The position numbers and the translations under genes were made by a program. From JAJFFW01 sp039187035 (GTDB taxonomy: Bacteria; Pseudomonadota; Alphaproteobacteria; Caulobacterales; Parvularculaceae): DNA of 25,341 nucleotides. Shown piece by piece: positions 7,465 to 15,357 of this stretch; the stretch's first letter is position 1; each line of letters starts with the position of its first letter. The notes below the pieces were generated by a model. The model made no database searches and was not told the origin of the DNA. It saw only the letters and a program-made list of their open reading frames with translations. The stretch lies in NCBI GenBank assembly GCA_039187035.1, contig JBCCZS010000020.1:1-25341 (forward strand), written 5' to 3'.

Positions 7465-8682
7465 TTGGCCAAGACGAATTGGATTGTCGCCGTGCCTGAA
7501 ACAGACCCGCCGTCGCCGATAACGGTCGACGCAGCGCCGCTCGACGCGCCGGACGCCCGTATCCGCGCGGCGGCGCGCATCTATCGCGCCGCGCGCGCCG
7601 GGGCCGGCGTTTCCGCCCGCGTCAGCGAGGACGTCGGCGATTTGCCGGCGATGCTGGACGCGATCGGCCTTGCGACGGACGGGCCCGCGCCGGACGTCAC
7701 GTTTATGCGGGGCGACTCCACGGGCGGCGCCCGCGCGGATGCGCCCCCGCCGGGCGAGCCCGTGCGCGTTGCGATGGCCGGGTGCGGCGTCGTCGGCGGC
7801 GCGCTCGCGGATCTTCTGGCGGCGTTCCCGGAGACGTTCCGGCTGACCGACGTCCTCGTGCGCGATCGCGACAAACCGCGCCCGGCCGGCGCATCGCGCG
7901 CGCGGTTCGTGACCGATCCTGACGCCGTGTTCGACGCCGATCCCGAGATCGTCGTCGACGTCCTTTCGGTCGGCCCGGTCGGGCATGATTTGACGGCGGC
8001 TGCGCTGCGCGCCGGCGTTTGCGTCGTGACCGCCAACAAGCAAGCGATCGCCGAAGACTTGGTCGCCCTGCGCGCGGCGGCGACGCGGAGCGGCGCGGCG
8101 TTCGACTATGACGCGGCGGTCGGCGGCGGCACGCCCATCGTCGATCTCTTAGGGCGTTGCGGCGACGGGATCGTCTCGATTGAAGCGGTCTTGAACGGCA
8201 CCGTGAACTACATTCTGGAAGCGCTGGCCGGCGGGGCGTCGTTCGGCGAAGCCGTCGCCGTCGCGCAGAAAGCCGGTTTCGCCGAGGCGGACCCGACGGC
8301 CGACCTTTCCGGCGCGGATGCGGTCGCCAAGGCGCGCATCCTCGCCGTCGAAGCGTTCGGCGAACCGCTCGTCGGCGCGCCGGCGTGCGAAGCCTTCGAC
8401 GCGCCGCGCCGTGAAGCGGTGCTCGCCGCGCCCGGCCGTTGGCGGCAAATGACGCGCATTGAGGCCGGCCCGGACGGCCCCGAAGCGCGCGTCGCCTTTG
8501 AGCGGGTCGCGCCCGACCATCCGTTCGCCGCCCTGGAAGGCGAGCGCAATGCGGCGCGCGTGACGGTACGCTCCGGCGCGACGGCCAGCGTCGAGGGGCG
8601 CGGGGCGGGGCCGACGCCGACCGCGCATAGCTTGCTTGCGGGTCTCCTTGACGTCGCCGACATCCTTGCGGCCCGCCGCTGA
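7465..8682 (+). CDS. hom: homoserine dehydrogenase with an N-terminal extension
   Basis: The enzyme reduces aspartate semialdehyde to homoserine, feeding the two genes before it. The Rossmann motif GCGVVG is at 106-111, TANKQAIA follows near 189-196, and the catalytic domain shows AAVGGGTPIVDLL, LNGTVNYILEAL and GFAEADPTADLSGADAVAKA. The chain ends soon after the catalytic domain with no ACT domain, so classical threonine feedback is not apparent. About 97 residues precede the Rossmann fold when translation starts at the TTG at 7465. I do not recognise that part. Other in-frame starts are the ATG at 7651 and a GTG just before the Rossmann strand, so the true N terminus is uncertain. Confidence 0.87.
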   Translation: MAKTNWIVAVPETDPPSPITVDAAPLDAPDARIRAAARIYRAARAGAGVSARVSEDVGDLPAMLDAIGLATDGPAPDVTFMRGDSTGGARADAPPPGEPVRVAMAGCGVVGGALADLLAAFPETFRLTDVLVRDRDKPRPAGASRARFVTDPDAVFDADPEIVVDVLSVGPVGHDLTAAALRAGVCVVTANKQAIAEDLVALRAAATRSGAAFDYDAAVGGGTPIVDLLGRCGDGIVSIEAVLNGTVNYILEALAGGASFGEAVAVAQKAGFAEADPTADLSGADAVAKARILAVEAFGEPLVGAPACEAFDAPRREAVLAAPGRWRQMTRIEAGPDGPEARVAFERVAPDHPFAALEGERNAARVTVRSGATASVEGRGAGPTPTAHSLLAGLLDVADILAARR

Positions 8683-8795
8683 ACCGGATCGGGCCGCCGA
8701 CCGCGCTGATTGAATTCGCCCCGCAATGCCGATAGGCGTCAGGGCTCGACCGGGCGGGCCGCCGCCTCGGCACGCTACGCTTGCGAGTTCGTCCC

Positions 8796-10142
8796 ATGCG
8801 CCTCAGCCGCTTTTACTTGCCCGTCCTCAAAGAAGCGCCCGCCGACGCGCAGATCGCGTCGCACCAGCTCATGCTCCGCGCCGGCATGGTCCGCCAACAG
8901 GGCGCCGGCATTTACGCCTGGCTGCCGCTCGGCTGGCGCGTCCTACAAAAGGTCGCCGCCATTGTCCGCGACGAGCAAAACCGCGCCGGCGCCGTCGAAC
9001 TCCTCATGCCGACGATCCAACAGGCCGACCTCTGGCGCGAAAGCGGGCGCTATGACGCCTACGGCAAAGAGATGCTGCGCATCACCGACCGATCTGACCG
9101 CGAGATGCTCTTCGGCCCCACCAATGAAGAGATGATCACGGAGATTTTCCGTGCGGGCGTGCGGTCCTATCGCGACCTGCCAAAAATACTCTACCATATT
9201 CAATGGAAATTCCGCGACGAGATCCGCCCGCGTTTCGGCGTCATGCGCGGGCGGGAGTTCCTGATGAAGGACTCCTATTCATTCGACATTGACGAAGCCG
9301 GCGCGCGGGCCAGCTACAATCGCATGTTCGCCTCTTATCTGCGGATCTTCGCGCGCATGGGGCTTACCGCGATCCCGATGCGCGCGGACACCGGGCCGAT
9401 CGGCGGCGATCTGAGCCACGAGTTCATTGTGCTCGCCGATACCGGCGAAAGCGCCGTCTTTTGCGACCGTCGCATTCTCGATCTGCCGGTCCCTGCGCGC
9501 GACACCGATTTTGACGGCGATCTACAGCCGCTCGTCGATCGGTACACGGCTTATTATGCGGCCACCGAAGAAAAGCACGAGACGGACGTTTTCGAGCGCG
9601 ATGTCGCCGCGGGCGACCGCGTAGCGGCTCGCGGCATCGAGGTCGGCCACATCTTCTTTTTCGGCGACAAATACTCAGCGCCGATGAAAGCGACCGTCGC
9701 CGGTGCGGACGGCAAAGACACGGCCGTCCAGATGGGCTCTTACGGCGTCGGCGTCTCCCGCGTCGTGGGCGCGTTGATCGAAGCGTTCCACGACGAGGCG
9801 GGCTGCAAATGGCCGGTTCCCGTCGCGCCGTTCCACGTCGCGCTGATCAATTTGAAAAGCGGCGATGCGGATACGGACGCGGCCTGCGAGACGATCTACG
9901 CCGCCCTCGAAGCCGCAGGCGTTGAGACGCTGTACGACGACACCGGCGCGCGCGCCGGCGAGAAGTTCGCGACTGCGGATCTGATCGGCCTGCCGTATCA
10001 AATCGTCGTCGGCCCGCGCGGGCTCGCCGACGGGTCGGTCGAAGTGAAAACCCGCGCCGACGGCGAGAAGCGGTCGGTTGCGCTCGACGCGGTCGTCGAC
10101 GAGGTCGCCGGCGCGGTGCGCGCCGCGCTCGCCGCCCTATGA
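8796..10142 (+). CDS. proS: prolyl-tRNA synthetase, short alphaproteobacterial type
   Basis: The 448-residue class II synthetase charges tRNA-Pro. It begins with the canonical MRLSRFYLPVLKEAP. Motif 2 lies around 137-160 (KFRDEIRPRFGVMRGREFLM), motif 3 around 312-330 (MGSYGVGVSRVVGAL), and a C-terminal anticodon-binding domain covers roughly 345-448. Only about 90 residues separate FIVLADTGESAVF from motif 3, too few for the roughly 180-residue YbaK-like editing domain found in E. coli ProS. This short form is usual in alphaproteobacteria, where a free-standing protein clears Ala-tRNA-Pro. Homology begins at the ATG at 8796, with no strong ribosome site. Its stop overlaps the next start by four bases (ATGA). 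Confidence 0.95.
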   Translation: MRLSRFYLPVLKEAPADAQIASHQLMLRAGMVRQQGAGIYAWLPLGWRVLQKVAAIVRDEQNRAGAVELLMPTIQQADLWRESGRYDAYGKEMLRITDRSDREMLFGPTNEEMITEIFRAGVRSYRDLPKILYHIQWKFRDEIRPRFGVMRGREFLMKDSYSFDIDEAGARASYNRMFASYLRIFARMGLTAIPMRADTGPIGGDLSHEFIVLADTGESAVFCDRRILDLPVPARDTDFDGDLQPLVDRYTAYYAATEEKHETDVFERDVAAGDRVAARGIEVGHIFFFGDKYSAPMKATVAGADGKDTAVQMGSYGVGVSRVVGALIEAFHDEAGCKWPVPVAPFHVALINLKSGDADTDAACETIYAALEAAGVETLYDDTGARAGEKFATADLIGLPYQIVVGPRGLADGSVEVKTRADGEKRSVALDAVVDEVAGAVRAALAAL

Positions 10143-11473
10143 CGACGCCGGCGCCGACGACCGCGGCGCGCGGCGCGACGCCTTCCGCCGCGGCGTCCGG
10201 CGGGGAGGGCGGGTCGTTCTTCGGCTTCTCCGCTTACGAATGGATGGTTGCACGGCGCTATCTCGGCGCGACGAAGGCCGGTAAATTCTCGCTGATTACG
10301 ATCATCGCCTACGTCGCGATCAGCCTCGCGGTCATGACGCTCATCGTCGTCATGTCGGTGATGCAGGGCTTCCGGCTGACGTTGCTCGACCAACTCCTCG
10401 GCACCAACGGGCATGCGTTTTTGCAGTCGGACGAACCGATCGGCGATTACGACGCCATTACCGCAAACGTCGAGGCGATCCCCGGCGTCGTCCGCGCGAC
10501 GCCGCTGATCGAGTTGCCGATTTATGCGAGCGCCTACGGCGAGACCGGCGCGCTTGTGCGCGGCGTGCGCCGCAAAGACATCTTGGCGACGCCGCATCTC
10601 AGCGGCCCCGACAGCGTCGTCTCCGGCTCGTTCGATACGTTCGGCGTCGGCCGCAAGGGCGGCGACGAAATCGCGATCGGCAGCCGCGTCGCCAACGCGC
10701 TCGGCGTGCGCGCCGGCGACAGCGTCACGCTTTTAACCGCCCGTGGGTCGGAAACGGCGTTCGGCCGGTCGCCGCGGCAAAAGTCTTACCGGGTCGGCGC
10801 GATCTATCATGTCGGCAACGCCGAATATGACTCGCTCTATATCTTCATGCCGCTCGAACAGGCGCAGCTCTTTTTCAAGTATGGCGACGCGACGCAGCAG
10901 ATCGAAATCAAAGTCGACGATCCGATCGCCGTGAAGCGCTATCGCGACGCGATCGGGCAGGCGGCGCCGGGTTTTTATTTGCTCGATTGGCAACAGAAGT
11001 TTCAAAGCTACTTCAGCGCGCTCGGGGTCGAACGCTTCATCATGCGCTTGATCTTGTTTCTGATCATCGTCGTCGCATCGCTGAATATCGTGTCCGGGCT
11101 CGTGATGCTCGTGCGCAACAAAACCCCCGACATCGCGGTGATGCGGACGATGGGCGCAACGCAGGGCGCGGTGTTGCGGATATTCTTTTTGTCCGGCGCA
11201 TTGATCGGCGTCGCGGGGACGATCACGGGCGTCGTTCTCGGGATCGCGTTCGTCCTGAATGTCGACGCGATCGAGACGGCGTTGTCTTGGGCGTTCCGCA
11301 CCGATCTCTTTCCCGCGGAGACTTACCTCCTCGACGGGGTACCCGCCAAGCTCGAATGGGCGGAAGTCGCCTCCGTCGCCGGGTTCTCGTTGGCGACGTC
11401 GTTTCTGACGACGCTCTTTCCGGCCCGGCGGGCGGCGGGCCTCGACCCGGTCGTCGCCTTGCGCAATTCGTGA
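10139..11473 (+). CDS. lolC: lipoprotein-releasing ABC transporter permease (LolC/LolE family)
   Basis: This is the inner-membrane permease of the Lol system, which extracts outer-membrane lipoproteins and hands them to LolA. The 444-residue chain has the family topology: an initial helix (about 51-76) after YEWMVARRYL, a large periplasmic domain (about 77-298), then three helices (about 301-325, 344-373 and 407-428). The cytoplasmic coupling segment NKTPDIAVMRTMGAT is conserved, and the protein ends FPARRAAGLDPVVALR. A single permease gene next to lolD suggests a homodimer (LolF-like) rather than separate LolC and LolE, but another copy may exist elsewhere. It overlaps proS by four bases, and lolD starts seven bases after it. 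Confidence 0.93.
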   Translation: MTTPAPTTAARGATPSAAASGGEGGSFFGFSAYEWMVARRYLGATKAGKFSLITIIAYVAISLAVMTLIVVMSVMQGFRLTLLDQLLGTNGHAFLQSDEPIGDYDAITANVEAIPGVVRATPLIELPIYASAYGETGALVRGVRRKDILATPHLSGPDSVVSGSFDTFGVGRKGGDEIAIGSRVANALGVRAGDSVTLLTARGSETAFGRSPRQKSYRVGAIYHVGNAEYDSLYIFMPLEQAQLFFKYGDATQQIEIKVDDPIAVKRYRDAIGQAAPGFYLLDWQQKFQSYFSALGVERFIMRLILFLIIVVASLNIVSGLVMLVRNKTPDIAVMRTMGATQGAVLRIFFLSGALIGVAGTITGVVLGIAFVLNVDAIETALSWAFRTDLFPAETYLLDGVPAKLEWAEVASVAGFSLATSFLTTLFPARRAAGLDPVVALRNS

Positions 11474-11480
11474 GGGTCAG

Positions 11481-12182
11481 ATGACCGCGACCGCTCCCCG
11501 ACGCGACCCCGCGGCCGCGCCGCTCCGGTTAGAGGCCGTCGAGCGGCGTTACGGCGCACTCACGATCTTGAAGCCGACCGACCTCGTCTTGCATGCCGGC
11601 GAAACCGTCGCGTTGATCGGGCCGTCCGGGTCCGGAAAGTCGTCGCTCTTGCATATCGCCGGCCTGCTTGAGGAACCGAGCGCGGGTGAGGTCTACATCG
11701 GCGGGCGCGCAGCGTCGGGCCTCAACGACGGCGAGCGGACGCGATTGCGGCGCGACGCGCTCGGCTTCGTCTATCAGTTTCACCATTTGCTTCCCGAATT
11801 CACCGCGCTCGGCAACGTCGCGCTGCCCTTGCGCATCGCCGGTCGCGGCGCCGCCGAGGCGCAGGAGCGCGCGGCCGGGATTTTGGAGGGGCTCGGGCTC
11901 GGCGAGCGCTTGGAGCATCAGCCGAGCGCGTTGTCCGGCGGCGAGCGCCAACGCGCCGCGATCGCGCGCGCGCTCGCCAATGAGCCGCAAATTCTGTTGG
12001 CGGACGAACCGACCGGCAATCTCGATCCGGAGACGTCGGGGTCGGTCTTTGCGGCGTTGATCGAGGCCGTGCGCGGTCGCGGCTTGTGCGCGCTCGTCGC
12101 GACGCACGATCTCGAACTCGCGGCGAAAATGGACCGCGCTTTGGAGATCCGCGATCAGGGGTTGCGGCCGATCGACCTTTAA
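11481..12182 (+). CDS. lolD: lipoprotein-releasing ABC transporter ATP-binding protein LolD
   Basis: The 233-residue ATPase powers lipoprotein release with the preceding permease. All ABC motifs are intact: Walker A GPSGSGKS (47-54), Q-loop Gln99 in VYQFHHLLPEF, signature LSGGERQR (151-158), Walker B ILLADE (171-176), D-loop NLD, and the H-loop in VATHD. The QFHHLLPEFTALGNV stretch is typical of LolD rather than the related MacB or FtsE ATPases. It shares its stop region with a convergent minus-strand gene (overlap 12179-12182), leaving no space for a separate terminator. Confidence 0.95.
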   Translation: MTATAPRRDPAAAPLRLEAVERRYGALTILKPTDLVLHAGETVALIGPSGSGKSSLLHIAGLLEEPSAGEVYIGGRAASGLNDGERTRLRRDALGFVYQFHHLLPEFTALGNVALPLRIAGRGAAEAQERAAGILEGLGLGERLEHQPSALSGGERQRAAIARALANEPQILLADEPTGNLDPETSGSVFAALIEAVRGRGLCALVATHDLELAAKMDRALEIRDQGLRPIDL

Positions 12183-12661
12183 CGGCCGGCGTCGGGTTCG
12201 TAAGCGGGCACGAAGGCGAGGACGGTCTGGAAGGCCGCCGCCGCCGCTGCGCCGCCGACCGCGCACAACATCAAGCCCGTCGCGCCGCCGCCGAGGGCCG
12301 GCGCCCCGTAACGGCCGACGGCGAACGCGATGAGAAGGGCGACGCCTGCTTTGCCGAAAAACCGGGCGAGGTCGATGAACGCGTCGCCGGCGGGACGAAA
12401 ATGCGCGGCGAAACGCGGGCGGGCGATCCAGATATAGCCCCAACAGCCGAACCCGGCGCTGACGATCGCCGCGGCCAGCGACGGGCCGTGGAAGATCGTC
12501 GCGTACCGGCCGGACGCGTCGGCGAAGCTCATCGTCGCGAGCGCGGCGGCGAGGATCCCGAAAAGCGCGGAGAGGACCAGCGTCGCGACCGGCCGCGCTT
12601 GCCGGGCTCGCCCGAAGCCGCGTTCGCCCTCGCGGGGCGGCAAACCGAAATGGCGCGTCAT
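12179..12661 (-). CDS. predicted four-helix inner-membrane protein, unknown function
   Basis: I do not recognise a family. The 160-residue product has a basic, Arg-rich N terminus (1-23) and four hydrophobic segments at about 24-46, 58-80, 102-120 and 127-150. The Gly/Ala-rich helices include GFGCWGYIWIARPRF, where aromatic residues flank the second segment. The positive N-terminal stretch suggests the N terminus is cytoplasmic. It lies 75 bases downstream of the uracil-DNA glycosylase gene on the same strand and may be the last gene of that small operon. Its last four bases overlap the end of lolD. Reading direction and membrane topology support a real gene; function cannot be inferred. Confidence 0.72.
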   Translation of the reverse strand: MTRHFGLPPREGERGFGRARQARPVATLVLSALFGILAAALATMSFADASGRYATIFHGPSLAAAIVSAGFGCWGYIWIARPRFAAHFRPAGDAFIDLARFFGKAGVALLIAFAVGRYGAPALGGGATGLMLCAVGGAAAAAAFQTVLAFVPAYEPDAGR

Positions 12662-12736
12662 CGTCGCTGTTTCCGTCGTTGCGTCGGCGTTCGGCGGCCG
12701 GTCGTCGATCCGCGATCGCGGCGGGCGGCGCGCGCT

Positions 12737-13471
12737 TTACTCATCGGCGGCCTCGGCGCCGTCGAGCCGCGCCCGGACGGCCGCAAACACCGAATGAAAG
12801 GCGACGCGCGACAGGCGACCGGTCTGCACGTTGTATCGCGAGCAATGGTAGCTGTCGAACAAGTCGAGGCGGCGCTGTCGGTGCGGGTCGATGAGGACGT
12901 GGCGGGCTCCGTGGGCGAACGGGTTGGCGGCCCGCCGGACGCCGAACGCGGTAAGGACCGTCTCATGGGCGACACGGCCCAGCGCCACGATCGCGCGTAA
13001 TGAGCGCATCGACCCGATGCGGGCGACGAGGTGGGGCCGGCATGCGGCCGTCTCCGCGCCGGTGGGTCGATTTTTGGGCGGCGCGCATCGCACGGCGTTG
13101 GTGATCGCCGCATCGTGCAAATCCGCCGCTGACGGCGCACCGGATCGGGTGAACGCGAAGGCGGCGAGCGCCTCGAACAACCAGTCGCCGGACGCATCGC
13201 CCGTGAACGGGACGCCGGTGCGATTGGCGCCGCGCAATCCCGGCGCGAGCCCGACGACCAACAGGCGGGCGTTCAGGGGCCCCACGCAAAAGACGGGGGC
13301 GTTCCACCATGCGGGCTGAGCGGCGGCGTTGTCGCGGCGATAGGCGACGAGGCGGGGACACGCGTCGCAGTCGGCCGACGGGTCGCCGGCCCCGCGTCGT
13401 CGCGGCCGGCTAATCCTCGTAGTCGTCGTAATCGCCTTCGTAGTCTTCGTCTTCCTCGTAGTCGTCGTCAT
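12737..13471 (-). CDS. type-5 uracil-DNA glycosylase (UDGb-like, 4Fe-4S)
   Basis: This DNA-repair enzyme removes uracil and probably other deaminated bases. Features of the family-5 group are the cluster ligands Cys35-x2-Cys38, Cys129 and Cys144, motif A GLAPG (74-78) followed by TGVPFTGDASGDWLFEAL, the NAVRCAPPKNRPTGAE block, and the DSYHCSRYN motif near the C terminus containing His209. From the ATG at 13471 it is 244 residues; an AGGA lies eight bases before this start. The first 26 residues are a Thr/Lys/Arg run, MTTTTRKTKTTKAITTTT, encoded by the same DNA as the acidic tail of the NYN gene (overlap 13410-13471). No other usual start codon lies between there and Cys35, so the odd tail is either translated or a rare start is used. 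Confidence 0.88.
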   Translation of the reverse strand: MTTTTRKTKTTKAITTTTRISRPRRRGAGDPSADCDACPRLVAYRRDNAAAQPAWWNAPVFCVGPLNARLLVVGLAPGLRGANRTGVPFTGDASGDWLFEALAAFAFTRSGAPSAADLHDAAITNAVRCAPPKNRPTGAETAACRPHLVARIGSMRSLRAIVALGRVAHETVLTAFGVRRAANPFAHGARHVLIDPHRQRRLDLFDSYHCSRYNVQTGRLSRVAFHSVFAAVRARLDGAEAADE

Positions 13472-14054
13472 CGCCGTCGTCCTGCGCCGGGCGCGCCCGA
13501 CGTTGGCCGGCCGCGCGACCGATCTCGTCTTGTACGTCGACGAGGTCGATGAACAAATCCGCCTGGCGGCGCAATTCGTCGGACGCCATCGGCGGCGAGG
13601 ACTTCACGGTCGAGACCACCGTAACGCGGCACCCGAGCCCTTGGACCGCTTGGACCGCACGGCGGAAGTCGCCGTTGCCGGAGAACAAAATGAGGTGCTC
13701 AAGGCGCGGCGCAAGGAGCGTCATGTCGACGGCCAATTCGATATCGACCGACCCTTTGAAGCGCTTGCGCCCCTGGGCGTCGGTGAACTCGCGGGTCGAC
13801 TTCGTGACCATGGCGTAACCGTTGTAATCGAGCCAATCGACGAGCGGGCGCAAGGGCGAGTATTCCTGACCGCGCTCTTCTTGCATGGCGGTGTAGTAAC
13901 TGGCGCGCACGAGGCGGCACGATCCGCGCGCGCGCGACAGCAAGCTCTTGTAATCCATGTCGAAACCGAGGTTTCGCGCGGCTTTGTATAGATTTGCGCC
14001 GTCTATGAAGATTGCGGTCTTTTCGTCGGCGTAGGTGTTTAAAAACGCGGTCAT
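13410..14054 (-). CDS. NYN-domain (PIN-like, LabA/DUF88) protein
   Basis: The 214-residue protein is a NYN-domain member, a PIN-like RNase fold. It starts MTAFLNTYADEKTAIFIDGANLY with the first acidic residue Asp18. Further on are GSVDIELAVDM (Asp104, Asp110) and LFSGNGDFRRAV (Asp129), giving the acidic cluster expected of a metal-dependent nuclease. The C-terminal 25 residues are almost only Asp, Glu, Tyr and Gly (DDGDDDDYEEDEDYEGDYDDYED) and are probably disordered. An AAGGA four bases before the ATG at 14054 supports this start; the frame continues upstream but is antisense to folK. Members of this group are proposed to act in RNA turnover. It is divergent from folK and overlaps the following UDG gene. 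Confidence 0.9.
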   Translation of the reverse strand: MTAFLNTYADEKTAIFIDGANLYKAARNLGFDMDYKSLLSRARGSCRLVRASYYTAMQEERGQEYSPLRPLVDWLDYNGYAMVTKSTREFTDAQGRKRFKGSVDIELAVDMTLLAPRLEHLILFSGNGDFRRAVQAVQGLGCRVTVVSTVKSSPPMASDELRRQADLFIDLVDVQDEIGRAAGQRRARPAQDDGDDDDYEEDEDYEGDYDDYED

Positions 14055-14081
14055 GTCGTCCTTGCCTCTGGAGGGCCTAAA

Positions 14082-14645
14082 ATGGCGATCGACGCCGGCG
14101 TGCCCGGGGCCGAAATACACGCTTCTCCCACAATCGGAGCCGTGCCGTATAACGCCATGATTCTGGTCGGATTTGGATCGAACCAAGAGTTTCTCGGCAA
14201 CACGTCGGCAGAAATCGTCAATGCGGCGGCGCGTAGCCTGGCGCGTGCGGCCGGGCCGACACGGTTGTCGCGTCTCTATCGCAGTCCGGCCTGGCCCGAT
14301 CCCGCCGACCCGCCGTTCGTCAACGCCGTCGCGGCCGTCGAGACGCGGCTCGCGCCGCACGCCCTGTTGGCGATGCTGCAGGCGATCGAAGCGGGGTTCG
14401 GCCGCCGCCGTCGGGCGCGCAACGCGCCCCGAACGTTGGACCTTGATTTGCTCGCTTACGGCCGACGCATCGTCGCGACGGCGGAGCTTCGCGTGCCGCA
14501 CCCGCGCCTTACGACGCGCGATTTCGTCCTCGCCCCGCTGCGCGACCTGGCGCCCGATTGGCGCCACCCCGAAACGAACCGCACCGCCGCTGAGGCGCTC
14601 GCCGATCTCGCCGCCGTGACGGCCGCGCCGCTCGATCCCGCCTAG
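14082..14645 (+). CDS. folK: HPPK, 6-hydroxymethyl-dihydropterin pyrophosphokinase
   Basis: FolK transfers pyrophosphate from ATP to 6-hydroxymethyl-dihydropterin in folate synthesis. The family landmarks are ILVGFGSNQEFLGN at the N terminus, SRLYRSPAWPDPADPPFVNAV, the signature RNAPRTLDLDLLAYG with its metal-binding Asp pair, and VPHPRLTTRDFVLAPL. Two starts compete. The ATG at 14082 has an excellent GGAGGG six bases upstream and adds 25 residues not seen in the family. The ATG at 14157 begins exactly at the conserved MILVGFGSNQ but has no ribosome site. I give the first because of the ribosome site; the enzyme proper is the 162 residues from 14157. Confidence 0.9.
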   Translation: MAIDAGVPGAEIHASPTIGAVPYNAMILVGFGSNQEFLGNTSAEIVNAAARSLARAAGPTRLSRLYRSPAWPDPADPPFVNAVAAVETRLAPHALLAMLQAIEAGFGRRRRARNAPRTLDLDLLAYGRRIVATAELRVPHPRLTTRDFVLAPLRDLAPDWRHPETNRTAAEALADLAAVTAAPLDPA

Positions 14646-14657
14646 ACCGCGGCCGCC

Positions 14658-14686
14658 TTGCAATCTTTGCTGCACCCGCGTATGCG
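14658..14686 (+). promoter_or_regulatory. possible promoter before rpoZ
   Basis: TTGCAA (14658-14663) and TATGCG (14681-14686) are spaced by exactly 17 bases in the short gap between folK and rpoZ. The hexamers are only partial matches to the sigma-70 consensus. Confidence 0.35.
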
Positions 14687-14715
14687 AGCGCTCTTGTGAT
14701 GATCAGGAGACGTGG

Positions 14716-15087
14716 ATGGCGCGCGTAACCGTCGAGGACTGCGTAGAAAAAGTGTCGAACCGGTTCGACTTGGTGCTGCTCGCAGCGCACCGGGCGCGAG
14801 TTCTCTCTTCAGGCGCGCAGCCTTTGGTTGACCGCGACAACGACAAAAATCCGGTCGTCGCGTTGCGCGAAATCGCCGACGACGCGGTCGAGCCCGACGT
14901 GATGACCGAAGATCTCGTCACGTCCTTGCAAAAGCAACTCGACGTCGACGAGCCGGTCGAAGCCGAGGGCGGCGGCGCGCAAGAAACGGCCGAAACCCCG
15001 GACTTCGACAAAACCGACGAAAACGCGCTTCTCGAAGCGATCCGGTCGGCCGGCATCACATCGCCGCAATCCTTGCCGAAGGGCTAG
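14716..15087 (+). CDS. rpoZ: DNA-directed RNA polymerase omega subunit
   Basis: The 123-residue omega subunit helps assemble and stabilise RNA polymerase and, in many proteobacteria, forms part of a ppGpp-binding site. The N-terminal half is canonical: MARVTVEDCVEKV, NRFDLVLLAAHRAR, then DNDKNPVVALREIAD. The C-terminal 50 residues are acidic and variable, as usual in alphaproteobacteria. A clear AGGAGA ribosome site stands before the ATG. Its place directly before the (p)ppGpp synthetase gene is a widespread proteobacterial arrangement and fits a shared role in the stringent response. Confidence 0.96.
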   Translation: MARVTVEDCVEKVSNRFDLVLLAAHRARVLSSGAQPLVDRDNDKNPVVALREIADDAVEPDVMTEDLVTSLQKQLDVDEPVEAEGGGAQETAETPDFDKTDENALLEAIRSAGITSPQSLPKG

Positions 15088-15357
15088 CCGTCGCCGTCGA
15101 CGTCTCTAATATCTTAGGCGTCGGCGAGATCGCCGGGCGGCTGAAATTCGTGAAACGGCGATGCGGCGAACGCGTCTGCAAACCATTCGACGCCGCCAAC
15201 GGCGGCTCCAGGCGACGCGGCGCAAACTCGCGCTCGTCGACCGCCGCCGCCGCGCCGATCGGTTGCGACGGTTTCGGCTGAAACGCCGGCGGCTCGTTCG
15301 CCGCCACGGGTTGACCCGGCGGCGGGCTGCAAAACGGGGAGTGAAAAACCGCGCGCC
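15088..15357 (-). other. gap between rpoZ and rel; possible decayed minus-strand reading frame
   Basis: No intact gene is recognised. On the minus strand two overlapping frames each have protein-like parts. One contains PPPGQPVAANEPPAFQPKPS and EREFAPRRLEPPLAA (about 15190-15320). A second, ending at 15114, gives VEWFADAFAASPFHEFQPPG. A single frameshift near 15190 would join them into one proline-rich protein ending in an aromatic tail. The plus-strand frame at 15161-15361 is arginine-rich and looks like a shadow. Confidence 0.25.

Noticed and set aside
8796..10142. Damaged proS lacking its editing domain
   Set aside because: The short form is the normal architecture in alphaproteobacteria, and the catalytic and anticodon-binding parts are complete.
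13424..13490. CRISPR-like or minisatellite array in the GTCGTC-rich run
   Set aside because: It is an irregular trinucleotide run explained by the acidic tail codons of the NYN gene, with no spacer structure.
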